NCBI RefSeq assembly: GCF_031119625.1
Contig: NZ_JAVHZV010000007.1
Location: 62,001 to 126,000, forward strand
Direction of reading: 5' to 3'
DNA: 64,000 nt
DNA from: Pseudomonas sp. G34
Lineage (GTDB): Bacteria; Pseudomonadota; Gammaproteobacteria; Pseudomonadales; Pseudomonadaceae
Both the position numbers and the translations under genes were made by a program. Numbering within the stretch: position 1 is the first letter of the stretch; every line of letters starts with the position of its first letter. This document shows, in pieces, positions 1-9,754 of this stretch. The notes beneath the pieces are model-generated. The model had not been told where the DNA came from. It did no database searches and was given only the letters and a program-made list of their open reading frames with translations.

Positions 1-575
1 ATAGCGTCGACCTGAGCAACCTGCAGCGGCAGATAGCCCATGACACCGCGAGTATCGGCCAGAGCAAGGTCGACTCGGCGTTGGCACGGCTGGCGGCGCT
101 CAACCCCGACATTACCCTGCGGGCCCATCGCCAGGCCCTGGATGCCGACTCCCTGGCCGCTGCGGTGGCGGCGGTCGATCTGGTGCTCGACTGCTCCGAC
201 AACTTCACCACCCGCGAAGCCGTCAACGCCGCCTGCGTGGCGGCGCGTCGGCCGCTGGTCAGCGGTGCGGCGATCCGCCTGGAAGGCCAGCTGTCGGTGT
301 TCGATCCGCGCCGTGACGACAGCCCCTGCTACCACTGCCTGTATGGCCATGGCAGCGAAGCCGAGCTGACCTGCAGCGAAGCTGGCGTGGCTGGGCCGCT
401 GGTCGGCCTGGTCGGCAGCCTGCAGGCGCTGGAGGCGTTGAAGCTGCTGGCCGGCTTTGGCGAGCCGCTGGTCGGGCGGCTGCTGCTGATCGATGCCTTT
501 GGCTCGCGTTTTCGCGAGTTGCGGGTCAAGCGCGATCCCGGCTGCGCCGTATGCGGAAGCACCGTCCATGGCTGA
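1..575 (+). CDS. moeB: Molybdopterin-synthase adenylyltransferase MoeB (5'-truncated by window edge)
   Basis: The reading frame is open from base 3 and lacks its start, so only the C-terminal two thirds is present. MoeB adenylates the C-terminal glycine of MoaD, the sulfur carrier of molybdopterin synthase, in the cytoplasm. The visible protein has the family block [11 protein letters not shown] followed by IGQSKVDSA, the DCSDNF segment and two Cys pairs (CYHC and CAVC) that hold the structural zinc in MoeB/ThiF/HesA proteins. The stop overlaps the start of murI by 8 bases, so the two are co-transcribed. ThiF or HesA cannot be fully excluded without the N-terminal P-loop, but moeB next to murI fits the Pseudomonas order. 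Confidence 0.93.
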   Translation, partial: SVDLSNLQRQIAHDTASIGQSKVDSALARLAALNPDITLRAHRQALDADSLAAAVAAVDLVLDCSDNFTTREAVNAACVAARRPLVSGAAIRLEGQLSVFDPRRDDSPCYHCLYGHGSEAELTCSEAGVAGPLVGLVGSLQALEALKLLAGFGEPLVGRLLLIDAFGSRFRELRVKRDPGCAVCGSTVHG

Positions 576-1374
576 CGCGCCGATCGGGGTGTTCGATTCC
601 GGCGTCGGCGGCCTCACGGTATTGCGGGAAATCCGCGCCTTGCTGCCCGCTGAGACGCTGCTCTACGTGGCCGACAGCGGCCATGTGCCCTATGGGGAAA
701 AAAGCCCCGAGTACATTCGTGAGCGTTGTCGGCACATCGCCGCGTTCCTGCTCGCGCGTGGCGCCAAGGCGTTGGTGCTGGCCTGCAACACCGCGACGGT
801 GGCCGGGGTGGCCGAGCTGCGTAGCCTGTATCCGCAACTGCCGATCGTGGCCATGGAGCCTGCCGTGAAACCGGCGGCGGCGGCCACGCGCTCCGGGGTG
901 GTCGGCGTGCTGGCTACCACCGGTACGCTGAAGAGCGCGCGCTTCGCGGCGTTACTCGACCAGTTCGCCAGTGACGTGCGGGTGGTCACGCAGCCGTGTC
1001 CGGGGCTGGTCGAGTTGATCGAGGCAGGTGACCTGCACGATCCGGCACTGCATGCGCTGCTGCGCGGCTATGTCGACCCGTTGCTTGCCGAGGGCTGCGA
1101 CACGCTGATTCTCGGCTGCACCCACTATCCCTTCCTGAGACCGCTGCTCGAACAGTGGTTGGGGCCGTCGATCAGCCTGATCGACACCGGCGCGGCAGTC
1201 GCCCGGCAGTTGCAACGCCTGCTGGCCAGCCGCGACTTGCTGGCCGTCGGGCCACGTGGCGTGGATCGCTTCTGGTGCAGCGGCGAGCCAATGGCCATGC
1301 AGCGGGTATTGCCGCAACTATGGGGCACGGCGGCACAAGTACAGGCGTTGCCGCCAAGTGGCCCTGGGCAATGA
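568..1374 (+). CDS. murI: Glutamate racemase
   Basis: This 268-residue enzyme interconverts L- and D-glutamate in the cytoplasm and supplies D-Glu for peptidoglycan. The family signature is complete: [13 protein letters not shown] at the N-terminus (Asp10, Ser11), the first catalytic cysteine in ACNTATV (Cys73) and the second in GCTHYPF (Cys184). The ATG at 568 is chosen because the protein begins at the usual distance from the FDSG motif; a longer frame upstream merely reads through moeB. The start lies inside the end of moeB, which implies translational coupling. Length is normal for the family. Confidence 0.97.
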   Translation: MADAPIGVFDSGVGGLTVLREIRALLPAETLLYVADSGHVPYGEKSPEYIRERCRHIAAFLLARGAKALVLACNTATVAGVAELRSLYPQLPIVAMEPAVKPAAAATRSGVVGVLATTGTLKSARFAALLDQFASDVRVVTQPCPGLVELIEAGDLHDPALHALLRGYVDPLLAEGCDTLILGCTHYPFLRPLLEQWLGPSISLIDTGAAVARQLQRLLASRDLLAVGPRGVDRFWCSGEPMAMQRVLPQLWGTAAQVQALPPSGPGQ

Positions 1375-1391
1375 GCCATTAAATATTTTTA

Positions 1392-1420
1392 GAACCAACG
1401 GAACTTGGCTAAAGTCTGTA
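1392..1420 (+). promoter_or_regulatory. Possible sigma-22 (AlgU)-type promoter of pagL
   Basis: GAACCA at 1392-1397 and TCTGTA at 1415-1420 are separated by 17 bases, resembling the GAACTT-N16/17-TCTGA pattern of AlgU/RpoE-type promoters. The -35 hexamer matches only four of six bases. It lies 63 bases before the pagL start. This is a weak pattern match and the interval could hold another promoter. Confidence 0.3.
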
Positions 1421-1482
1421 ACTGTAGGTTTCACCTGCCGCACTTAAAAGACTAACAAGTCCCTATATACAAGGATGCTCCA

Positions 1483-2001
1483 ATGAAGAAGTTGGTTGGC
1501 TTGGCCACTGCAGTTGCGTTGTCTCTTGGATCGGTTACCGCCGCTCAGGCAACGGGTTTGACCTTTTCCGTGGGCCAATCTGGCGACTCCACGATGGTTT
1601 ACCGCCTCGGTGCCCAGTTCGATTTCAATAGCCGCTGGTTCGAAAGCAGTGTCGGTCACCTCGGTGGCTACTGGGATGCCGGTTACACCTATTGGCAAGG
1701 GGATGACACCTCTACCAACCACAGTGTTTCCTTTGCGCCGGTATTCGTTTACGAGTTCGCCGGGCAAACCGTCAAACCCTACCTGGAAGCGGGTATCGGG
1801 GTAGCGGCATTCTCCAACACCAAACTTGAGTCCAATGACCTGGGTTCTTCGTTCCAGTTCGAAGACCGCATCGGTGCCGGCCTGCGCTTCGCCGGTGGTC
1901 ATGAAGTAGGGATCCGGGCAATCCACTATTCCAACGCCGGTATCAAGCAGCCCAACGATGGCGTCGAGGCGTATTCGCTGCACTATCGCCTGAACTTCTA
2001 A
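1483..2001 (+). CDS. pagL: Lipid A 3-O-deacylase PagL
   Basis: The 172-residue product is an outer-membrane beta-barrel enzyme that removes the 3-O acyl chain from lipid A. A signal peptide is evident (MKK, then a hydrophobic stretch, cleavage near AQA at residue 23). The catalytic His-x-Ser motif is present as IHYSNAG with His148 and Ser150, and the third catalytic residue Glu162 follows at the expected 12-residue spacing. The chain ends in an aromatic strand, SLHYRLNF, typical of barrel proteins. An AAGGA ribosome binding site precedes the ATG. It stands alone between murI and a terminator. Function rests on conservation of all three catalytic residues. Confidence 0.93.
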   Translation: MKKLVGLATAVALSLGSVTAAQATGLTFSVGQSGDSTMVYRLGAQFDFNSRWFESSVGHLGGYWDAGYTYWQGDDTSTNHSVSFAPVFVYEFAGQTVKPYLEAGIGVAAFSNTKLESNDLGSSFQFEDRIGAGLRFAGGHEVGIRAIHYSNAGIKQPNDGVEAYSLHYRLNF

Positions 2002-2020
2002 GTTCGCGGCGGCAACAAAA

Positions 2021-2045
2021 AACCGGACCTTGGTCCGGTTTTTTT
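2021..2045 (+). terminator. Rho-independent terminator of pagL
   Basis: A perfect GC-rich stem (CCGGACC, loop TT, GGTCCGG at 2023-2038) is followed by a run of seven T. It lies 20 bases after the pagL stop codon. Confidence 0.9.
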
Positions 2046-2117
2046 ATGCATCTTTTCATGCATATTTTTGTGCACATTTTCATGCATATTTTTATGCATG
2101 TTCTTATGTATGTATAA
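2046..2117. repeat. 12-bp minisatellite, six tandem units (ATGCAT + ATTTTY)
   Basis: The hexamer ATGCAT (or GTGCAC/ATGTAT) recurs exactly every 12 bases, at 2046, 2058, 2070, 2082, 2094 and 2106, each followed by a pyrimidine-rich hexamer of consensus ATTTTY. The array starts directly at the end of the pagL terminator and stops just before the convergent YkgJ-like gene. Because 12 is a multiple of three, the array is also an open frame that reads ATG...TAA, encoding MHLF, MHIF, VHIF, MHIF, MHVL, MYV and then stop. No ribosome binding site is visible before that ATG, so translation is doubtful. Confidence 0.92.
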
Positions 2118-2122
2118 CGCCT

Positions 2123-2434
2123 TCAGCGATAGATCGTGTTGATACCGCGGCGCTCTTCCAGGCATTCCGGTGAGCCCATTTCGAACTCGCGGCAGATCAA
2201 AGGCCGCACTTCATAGATGGTGCAGCGCATGCTGTCGCGATCCAGTGCCGCGCACCAGCCGTCGTCGAGGCGGCGCATCACTTCACCGCCCCATTGGTCG
2301 CTGTCGATGAAGCGCTCGGGCACGCCGGTATCGGTGATCAGCATCACTTCCAGCTGGCAGCAGCAGGCTGCGCAGTTACTGCAAGTGACCTGTTGGTCGA
2401 TCTGGGTATGGGGGATCTGTTGGCTATCGCTCAT
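2123..2434 (-). CDS. YkgJ-family cysteine-cluster protein
   Basis: This 103-residue protein has the cysteine-rich pattern of the YkgJ/UPF0153 family: CSNCAACCC near residue 18, then WCAAL, RCTIYEVRPLICREFE and a final SPEC. The family is thought to chelate zinc or iron, but no biochemical role is established. It is the last gene of the leftward run that begins with the DUF523 protein at 7187, 40 bases after the DUF2878 gene, so it may share that transcript. The start is the first ATG in frame. Confidence 0.85.
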   Translation of the reverse strand: MSDSQQIPHTQIDQQVTCSNCAACCCQLEVMLITDTGVPERFIDSDQWGGEVMRRLDDGWCAALDRDSMRCTIYEVRPLICREFEMGSPECLEERRGINTIYR

Positions 2435-2474
2435 CGGCCTAGTCTACGCCAGGCCAGGCGGCGCCAAGCAACCC

Positions 2475-2972
2475 TTACATCGGGCGGGCGGCGTAGAGCC
2501 GGGCAAAGCCGTGCAGCAGCGGCAGCACGACAGCCCAGACCAGCGCGAGCAACGCCAGGGTGGCGACCTCGCCATAGGGCAGGCGCACCAGGCCGAGCCA
2601 GCTGCTGGCGCCGTAGGAGAGCAGGGCGAAGCAGGCGCCGACGAGGCTGGCGCGCCACCAGGGTTTGGTCGTCCACGCCAGGCAGTGGTAGAGGGTGGTG
2701 CCCACCAAGAGCCAGATAAGCGCCTGCCACAGCGGAATCAGCTGGCGCGCTTCAGCGAAATCGAAAACCCCCAGCTGCAGCAAAAAGCTGTCCACGGCAC
2801 TGCCGAGCAGAAAGGCGCTCGCCAGCAGCTTGCCCTCGCGCTGCCAGCTGCCGATCAACGCCAGGTGCACCAACAGCACCACGGCGACCGCCCACAGCCA
2901 TTGGCCGCCACCCAGCAGGCAGGTGAGCCAGCCACAGATGAACAGCAGGGCATTGAGCAGGTTTCTAGGCAC
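2475..2972 (-). CDS. DUF2878 integral membrane protein
   Basis: The protein is almost entirely hydrophobic, with about five or six membrane segments, and matches the DUF2878 pattern (NALLFICGW at the start, then GSAVDSFLLQLGVFDF). Function is unknown. I place the start at the GTG at 2972, giving 165 residues beginning VPRNLLNALL, because the 22 residues upstream are arginine-rich and unlike a membrane protein; the ATG at 3038 is the alternative. The gene follows the SDR in the photolyase operon, and DUF2878 genes recur beside photolyase genes in Pseudomonas as far as I recall, which hints at a light- or stress-linked role. Confidence 0.75.
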   Translation of the reverse strand: MPRNLLNALLFICGWLTCLLGGGQWLWAVAVVLLVHLALIGSWQREGKLLASAFLLGSAVDSFLLQLGVFDFAEARQLIPLWQALIWLLVGTTLYHCLAWTTKPWWRASLVGACFALLSYGASSWLGLVRLPYGEVATLALLALVWAVVLPLLHGFARLYAARPM

Positions 2973-3050
2973 TGGGTGGCATCCGGTCGCGGAAGGTAAG
3001 GGGCGCCGATGGTGCCTGCGCAGGCAAGGCCGGTGCAAGCCCGTGGCGTG

Positions 3051-3821
3051 TCAGGAGATGTCCCGTTCGCCGCGGATCAGGCGCCTGCTCAGGGCCAGGC
3101 GCAGGCGGGCAGGCAGGCGGCCGAGCAGGCCGAGGACGGCGATGAACGAACCGGGAAAGGAGATCTCCAGCGGGCGTTGCTCCAGCCGCTTGGCGATATG
3201 CCGGGCGGCCTTGTGCGCCGACCAGCGCGTCGGCGGGCAGAAGCCAGTGCTCTGTACCTGCGCCGTGTCGATGAAGCCCGGCGTGACCGCGGTGACGGCG
3301 ATGCCTTCCTGGGCAAGATCCACCCGCAGCGATTCCAGCAGGTAGCGCAGCGCGGCCTTGGACGCGCCGAAAGCACCGGCGCCGGGCAGTGGCAGGTAGG
3401 TGACCGCGCTGGCGACGCCGACCAGGTGCGGCGACTGGCCACGACGTAGCAGCGGCAAGGCCGCGACGATGCAGTGGCTGGCCGAGAACAGGTTGCCGCG
3501 CATCACCCGGGCCAGGGCGTCGGCCTCGAAGTTGCTGGCGTCGACATGCTCGTACACTCCGGCGTTGAGTATTGCGCAGTCCAGCGCGCCCCACTGTTGG
3601 GCGAGCTGCGCGGCGATGGCGTCGACTTCGCTGGCCTCGCCGAGGTCGCCCGGCAGCACCAGCACCTGGCCGGGGAAGCGCTCGGCGAGGGCCTGCAGGG
3701 GTTCCTCGCGGCGGGCGCTAAGCGCCAGGCGATGGCCGTCGTTCAGCAAACGCTCGGCCAGGGCATGGCCGATGCCGCTGCTGGCGCCGGTCAGCCAGAT
3801 GCGCCTGCTGAACGCGCTCAT
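3051..3821 (-). CDS. Short-chain dehydrogenase/reductase with Phe at the catalytic Tyr position
   Basis: This 256-residue classical SDR has the cofactor-binding TGASSGIG (residues 11-18), the NAG motif (86-88) and the catalytic serine in VASAV (Ser138). The active-site YxxxK is altered: the sequence reads AFGASKAAL, so residue 151 is Phe (codon TTC at 3371-3369) while Lys155 is kept. The classical proton donor is therefore missing and normal oxidoreductase activity is doubtful. The start ATG overlaps the phrB stop by four bases, indicating tight coupling in the photolyase operon. The substrate is unknown. Confidence 0.88.
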   Translation of the reverse strand: MSAFSRRIWLTGASSGIGHALAERLLNDGHRLALSARREEPLQALAERFPGQVLVLPGDLGEASEVDAIAAQLAQQWGALDCAILNAGVYEHVDASNFEADALARVMRGNLFSASHCIVAALPLLRRGQSPHLVGVASAVTYLPLPGAGAFGASKAALRYLLESLRVDLAQEGIAVTAVTPGFIDTAQVQSTGFCPPTRWSAHKAARHIAKRLEQRPLEISFPGSFIAVLGLLGRLPARLRLALSRRLIRGERDIS

Positions 3822-5269
3822 GCCGATGGGCTGGCCGAGGGCAGGTTCTTGAAGGCGTCCAGCGCGCGCTGGCGGCTGGCCCGCAGGTCGACGATCGGTT
3901 TGGGGTAATCCATGCCGCCGCCGAACAGGCTGGCCTGGCCCTTGCCGCCGGCGTGCGGGTCATGGATGGCCTTGTCGCTGAGCGCGGCCAGCTCGGGCAG
4001 CCATTGGCGAATGAAACGGCCGTCCGGGTCGAAGCGCTGGGACTGGCTGATCGGGTTGAAAATGCGAAAGTAGGGCACCGAGTCGGTGCCGGTCGAGGCG
4101 CTCCACTGCCAGCCGCCGTTGTTGGCGGCCAGGTCGCCGTCGATCAGCTGGCGCATGAAGAAACGTTCGCCTTCCCGCCAGTCGATCAGCAGGTTCTTGG
4201 TCAGGTACATCGCCACCACCATGCGCAGGCGGTTGTGCATCCAGCCGGTTTCCAGCAGTTGGCGCATGGCCGCGTCGATGATCGGCACGCCGGTGCGGCC
4301 TTGCTGCCAGGCCTGCAGGTCCTTGCCGGCGCTGCGCCAGGGCAGCGCTTCGGTTTCCGGGCGGAAGGCACGGCCCATGGATACACGCGGGTAGCCGACC
4401 AGAATATGGCTATAGAACTCGCGCCAGATCAGCTCGTTGATCCAGGTGACCGCACCCTGGCTGCCGCTTTCGAACTCACCGGCATTGGCGTTCAGCGCCG
4501 CATGCAGGCACTGGCGCGGCGACAGCACGCCGGCCGCCAGGTAGGCCGACAGCTGGCTGGTGCCCGGGCGGATGGGGAAGTCGCGGTTGTCGTGATAATC
4601 CTCGAGCCACTCATCGGCAAAGCGCTGCAGGCGTTCGCGGGCCGCCTCTTCGCCGGCGGGCCAGGCGTCGCGCAGGGCCTGGCTGGGCGTGTCGAAACCG
4701 GCCACCCGCTCGGGAATCGGGTCGCTGGCGATCTTCAGCTTGGCTTGCGCCTTGGGCAGCGCCACCCGTTTCGGCAGGGCGGTGTGCAGGCGCTGATAGC
4801 AGACGCCGCGGAACTGGCTGTAGACCTTGAAGTAGGTGCCGGTGCGGGTCAGCACGCTGCCTGGCTTGAACAGCAGGCGGTCGAGATGGCGGTGAAAACT
4901 CACCCCCAGCTCGTCCAGCGCCGCACCCACGGCCTGGTCGCGGCGGCTTTCGTTGACCCCGTATTCCTCGTTCACCTGCACGGCTGTGGCGCCCAGTTCC
5001 TGGGCCAGCTTGCCGAGTACGTCTGGCGCCGCGCTCCAGTCATCCGCTTCGCGGATCAGCAGCGGCACGTTGAGGCGTTGCAGCTCGCGGCCCAGCGCGG
5101 CGAGGTTGCGCAGCCAGAAGTCCACCTTGCAGGGTGCATCATCGTGCTGCTGCCACTGGCCGGGGCTGAGCAGGAACACCGCGACCGTCGGCCCGGCCTG
5201 CATGGCCGCGGCAAGGGCGCTGTTGTCGGTGACGCGCAGATCGGTTCGAAACCACATCAGTTGCAGCAT
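3818..5269 (-). CDS. phrB: Deoxyribodipyrimidine photo-lyase
   Basis: The 483-residue flavoenzyme repairs cyclobutane pyrimidine dimers using blue light. It opens with the DNA-photolyase start MLQLMWFRTDLRVTDNSAL, followed by the antenna-binding Rossmann domain. The C-terminal half has the FAD-binding and DNA-binding signature NGGWQWSASTGTDSVPYFRIFNP (written here in two parts: NGGWQWSASTG and TDSVPYFRIFNP). The start is set at 5269, where the conserved N-terminus begins; an extension to 5440 would overlap the MerR gene and is arginine-rich. It lies 8 bases after the MerR gene, and its stop overlaps the SDR start. Confidence 0.95.
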   Translation of the reverse strand: MLQLMWFRTDLRVTDNSALAAAMQAGPTVAVFLLSPGQWQQHDDAPCKVDFWLRNLAALGRELQRLNVPLLIREADDWSAAPDVLGKLAQELGATAVQVNEEYGVNESRRDQAVGAALDELGVSFHRHLDRLLFKPGSVLTRTGTYFKVYSQFRGVCYQRLHTALPKRVALPKAQAKLKIASDPIPERVAGFDTPSQALRDAWPAGEEAARERLQRFADEWLEDYHDNRDFPIRPGTSQLSAYLAAGVLSPRQCLHAALNANAGEFESGSQGAVTWINELIWREFYSHILVGYPRVSMGRAFRPETEALPWRSAGKDLQAWQQGRTGVPIIDAAMRQLLETGWMHNRLRMVVAMYLTKNLLIDWREGERFFMRQLIDGDLAANNGGWQWSASTGTDSVPYFRIFNPISQSQRFDPDGRFIRQWLPELAALSDKAIHDPHAGGKGQASLFGGGMDYPKPIVDLRASRQRALDAFKNLPSASPSA

Positions 5270-5277
5270 GGGACGTC

Positions 5278-6222
5278 CTATTCGAGCAGATGGCGATCTG
5301 CGAGGTGTTGCAACGCCGCCAGCGGGTCGGCAACGACGGTGATATCCGCCGAGGCGGGGGCGCGGGCGACCAGTTGCTCGGCCTCCTGCAGGTCTTCGAT
5401 ACCGATCAGCAGGCAGGGCACGCCGTGGTCGCCCAGCCACTGCTGCAGCGTCGACTGGGCGCTGGTGTTGGAGTCGGCCTCGCAGAACAGCAGCAGGGCG
5501 CGTGGGCGCCGGCGGCTAATGGCCAGGGGCAGTTCGCTGATCGGCATCGGCCCGTCGAAGGCGTCCACCGGGCAGCCGGCGGTGCCGATCAGCCAGGCGC
5601 ACAACCACAACTGCGGCGACATCGGCGACTGGCACAGGTTGATCAGCATCAGCGGCGGGCCCTGGTGCTGGCGGTTGTCGTGATAGACCCGCGCGCCGAG
5701 CTTGCTGCGCAGCCAGCTGTGCAGGAACAGCCGTTCGGTGGCCGCTCCCGGCCGTTGTGGCCAGCGCGCTTCGAGGGTCACCAGCAGTGGCAGCAGCAGG
5801 TGCTGGCAGAGGATCTGCACCGGGTACAGCGCCAGTTCGGCGTTGAAGCGCTCGTCCAGTTGCCGCTCGTCCAGGGCATGGATGGCCTCACACAGGCGCT
5901 CGCGTTTTTCCTGCCACTGGGAGGCTTGCTCGGCGGGCAGCGGCTGGTCGGCGCGCAGCAGGCTTTTCACCTGGCCGACGGAGACGCCGCGGTTCAGCCA
6001 GCCGAGTACGGTGTGGATGGTCTGCACCTGCTCGGGCGAATACAGGCGGTGCCCCTTGGCGGTGCGATGCGGCACGATCAGGCCGTAGCGGCGTTCCCAG
6101 GCACGCAGGGTGACCGGGTTGACGCCGGTGAGGCGGGCGGCGTCGCGAATCGGCAGATAGCCGTTGGCAACCAGCTCCTGCGCGGTGCTGGCGCCCGGCT
6201 CGTTGGCGGTTGGCCGGCTCAT
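5278..6222 (-). CDS. MerR-family regulator, LitR/CarH-like, lacking the cobalamin motif
   Basis: The N-terminal MerR winged helix (residues about 21-90: GYLPIRDAARLTGVNPVTLR, then AWERRYGLIVPHRTAKGHRLY) is followed by about 200 residues with the size and layout of the helical and Rossmann B12-binding region of CarH/LitR photoregulators. The DxHxxG cobalamin motif is not visible; the expected region reads ARVYHDNRQHQG. This matches the class II LitR type that P. putida uses for light response. It overlaps the upstream DUF523 gene by four bases and precedes phrB by 8. It probably controls this operon through the two TGTACA sites at 7210-7283. Confidence 0.88.
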   Translation of the reverse strand: MSRPTANEPGASTAQELVANGYLPIRDAARLTGVNPVTLRAWERRYGLIVPHRTAKGHRLYSPEQVQTIHTVLGWLNRGVSVGQVKSLLRADQPLPAEQASQWQEKRERLCEAIHALDERQLDERFNAELALYPVQILCQHLLLPLLVTLEARWPQRPGAATERLFLHSWLRSKLGARVYHDNRQHQGPPLMLINLCQSPMSPQLWLCAWLIGTAGCPVDAFDGPMPISELPLAISRRRPRALLLFCEADSNTSAQSTLQQWLGDHGVPCLLIGIEDLQEAEQLVARAPASADITVVADPLAALQHLADRHLLE

Positions 6223-7187
6223 AGCGCGTTTCGCAGGCTGAGGTTTTCCGGATGCGGCTGCAGGTAGACCTGCTGGGCGATGTAGCGATCAGGGTGCTGG
6301 CGGAAATGATGCTTGAGCAGGGTCAGCGGCACCACCAGGGGAATGATGCCTTCACGGTACTGGCTGATCAGTTGCTGCATTTCCTGCTTTTCCTCGGCGC
6401 TCAGGGCGCCCTTGAGGTAGCCGCTCAGGTGCTGCAGCACGTTGCTGTGGGTGCCGCGGGTGGCGCAGCGCTTGAGGGCGGTCATCAGCTCGGCGATGTA
6501 GTGGCTGGCCAGCTCGTCCAGATCCTGCCCGGACAGGTCGCCGAGCAGCCGGCCCAGGCGCTTGTAGCGCAGCGGGTCGGTGGCCATCAGCAGGTACTTG
6601 TGACGGGCGTGGAATTCGATCAGCTTGCCGCGGGTGAGGCCCGATTCGCACAGTGTCTGCCACTGCGAATAGGTGAATACCCGGGTCAGGAAGTTCTCGC
6701 GCAGCACCGGGTCATTGAGCCGGCCTTCTTCCTCGATGGGCAGGTTCGGATGACGCTCGCTGAGCACGCGGGTGAAGATACCGCGGCCCTTGGGCTCGCT
6801 CGGGTGGCCGTTATCCTGGTAGACCTTGACCCGCTCCAGGCCGCAGGACGGCGATTGCTGCATGACGATGTAGCCACTGATCGCTGGCAGCTCTGCCGCG
6901 ACCTGCTCGCCATAGGCCGCCAGGGCGTCGGTGTGATCCTGATCGGGGTGCACGGTGCCGACGGCACGCGGCGCTACGGGGTCGCCGACCAGGCGAATGG
7001 GTTCGCGCGGAGTGCCCAGGCCGATGGCCACCTCGGGGCAGTAGGGCAGGAAGTCGAAGTATTCGCTCAACTGATCCAGGCACAGCCTCGATGCCTTGTG
7101 CCCACCGTTGTAGCGAACTTCGGCCCCCAACAGGCAGGCGCTGACGCCAAGCGTGGGTTTTCTGCGATAGAGCGGGCTGACGGGCAT
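6219..7187 (-). CDS. DUF523-DUF1722 fusion protein (TudS/YbgA-like)
   Basis: The 322-residue protein joins an N-terminal DUF523 domain (about 1-155) to a C-terminal YbgA-type DUF1722 domain (about 190-310; KLIEFHARHKYLLMATDPLRY). DUF523 stand-alone enzymes (TudS) are iron-sulfur 2-thiouracil desulfurases; the likely cluster cysteines are in SACLLG, YCPEV and SPSCGLE. The fused form occurs beside photolyase genes in many proteobacteria, but its substrate is not established. It is the first gene of the operon: AAGG lies 8 bases before the ATG, and the promoter and operators are within 100 bases upstream. Confidence 0.88.
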   Translation of the reverse strand: MPVSPLYRRKPTLGVSACLLGAEVRYNGGHKASRLCLDQLSEYFDFLPYCPEVAIGLGTPREPIRLVGDPVAPRAVGTVHPDQDHTDALAAYGEQVAAELPAISGYIVMQQSPSCGLERVKVYQDNGHPSEPKGRGIFTRVLSERHPNLPIEEEGRLNDPVLRENFLTRVFTYSQWQTLCESGLTRGKLIEFHARHKYLLMATDPLRYKRLGRLLGDLSGQDLDELASHYIAELMTALKRCATRGTHSNVLQHLSGYLKGALSAEEKQEMQQLISQYREGIIPLVVPLTLLKHHFRQHPDRYIAQQVYLQPHPENLSLRNAL

Positions 7188-7209
7188 GGCACACCTTCAA
7201 AAATGACCT

Positions 7210-7233
7210 TGTACAAGGATTTATTTCTGTACA
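7210..7233. promoter_or_regulatory. Operator 1: TGTACA-N12-TGTACA (predicted MerR/LitR site)
   Basis: TGTACA at 7210-7215 and again at 7228-7233, within CTTGTACAAGG and CTGTACAGG. It lies between the predicted -10 element and the first codon of the DUF523 gene, a position suited to repression. Confidence 0.7.
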
Positions 7234-7243
7234 GGGTTATTTC

Positions 7244-7271
7244 ATCTTAAGCCTGATCTTGTACAAGTCAA
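7244..7271 (-). promoter_or_regulatory. Predicted sigma-70 promoter of the photolyase operon
   Basis: On the minus strand TTGACT (7271-7266) and TAAGAT (7249-7244) are separated by 16 bases. The -35 hexamer is embedded in operator 2, so a bound MerR dimer would touch it directly. Confidence 0.55.
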
Positions 7272-7283
7272 ATTTCGTGTACA
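7260..7283. promoter_or_regulatory. Operator 2: TGTACA-N12-TGTACA (predicted MerR/LitR site)
   Basis: TGTACA at 7260-7265 and 7278-7283 repeats the geometry of operator 1 exactly, 50 bases away. It covers the predicted -35 element. Confidence 0.7.
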
Positions 7284-7318
7284 GGGCTCTACCATAGAGC
7301 CGATCGCTGCCGCCGGGT

Positions 7319-9702
<2,384 letters not shown>

Positions 9703-9754
9703 TACGTGTGCGCGGTCCGCTGGATCCGACCGCGACACCTTCAAGGGATATTGC

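Noticed and set aside
2046..2117. The minisatellite as a real peptide gene (MHxF repeats)
   Set aside because: No ribosome binding site precedes the ATG and the frame starts in the terminator T-run; the open frame follows from a 12-bp repeat unit. Kept only as a repeat.
3953..5683. A 576-residue plus-strand frame opposite phrB and the MerR gene
   Set aside because: It crosses two well-supported minus-strand genes and shows no recognisable domain.
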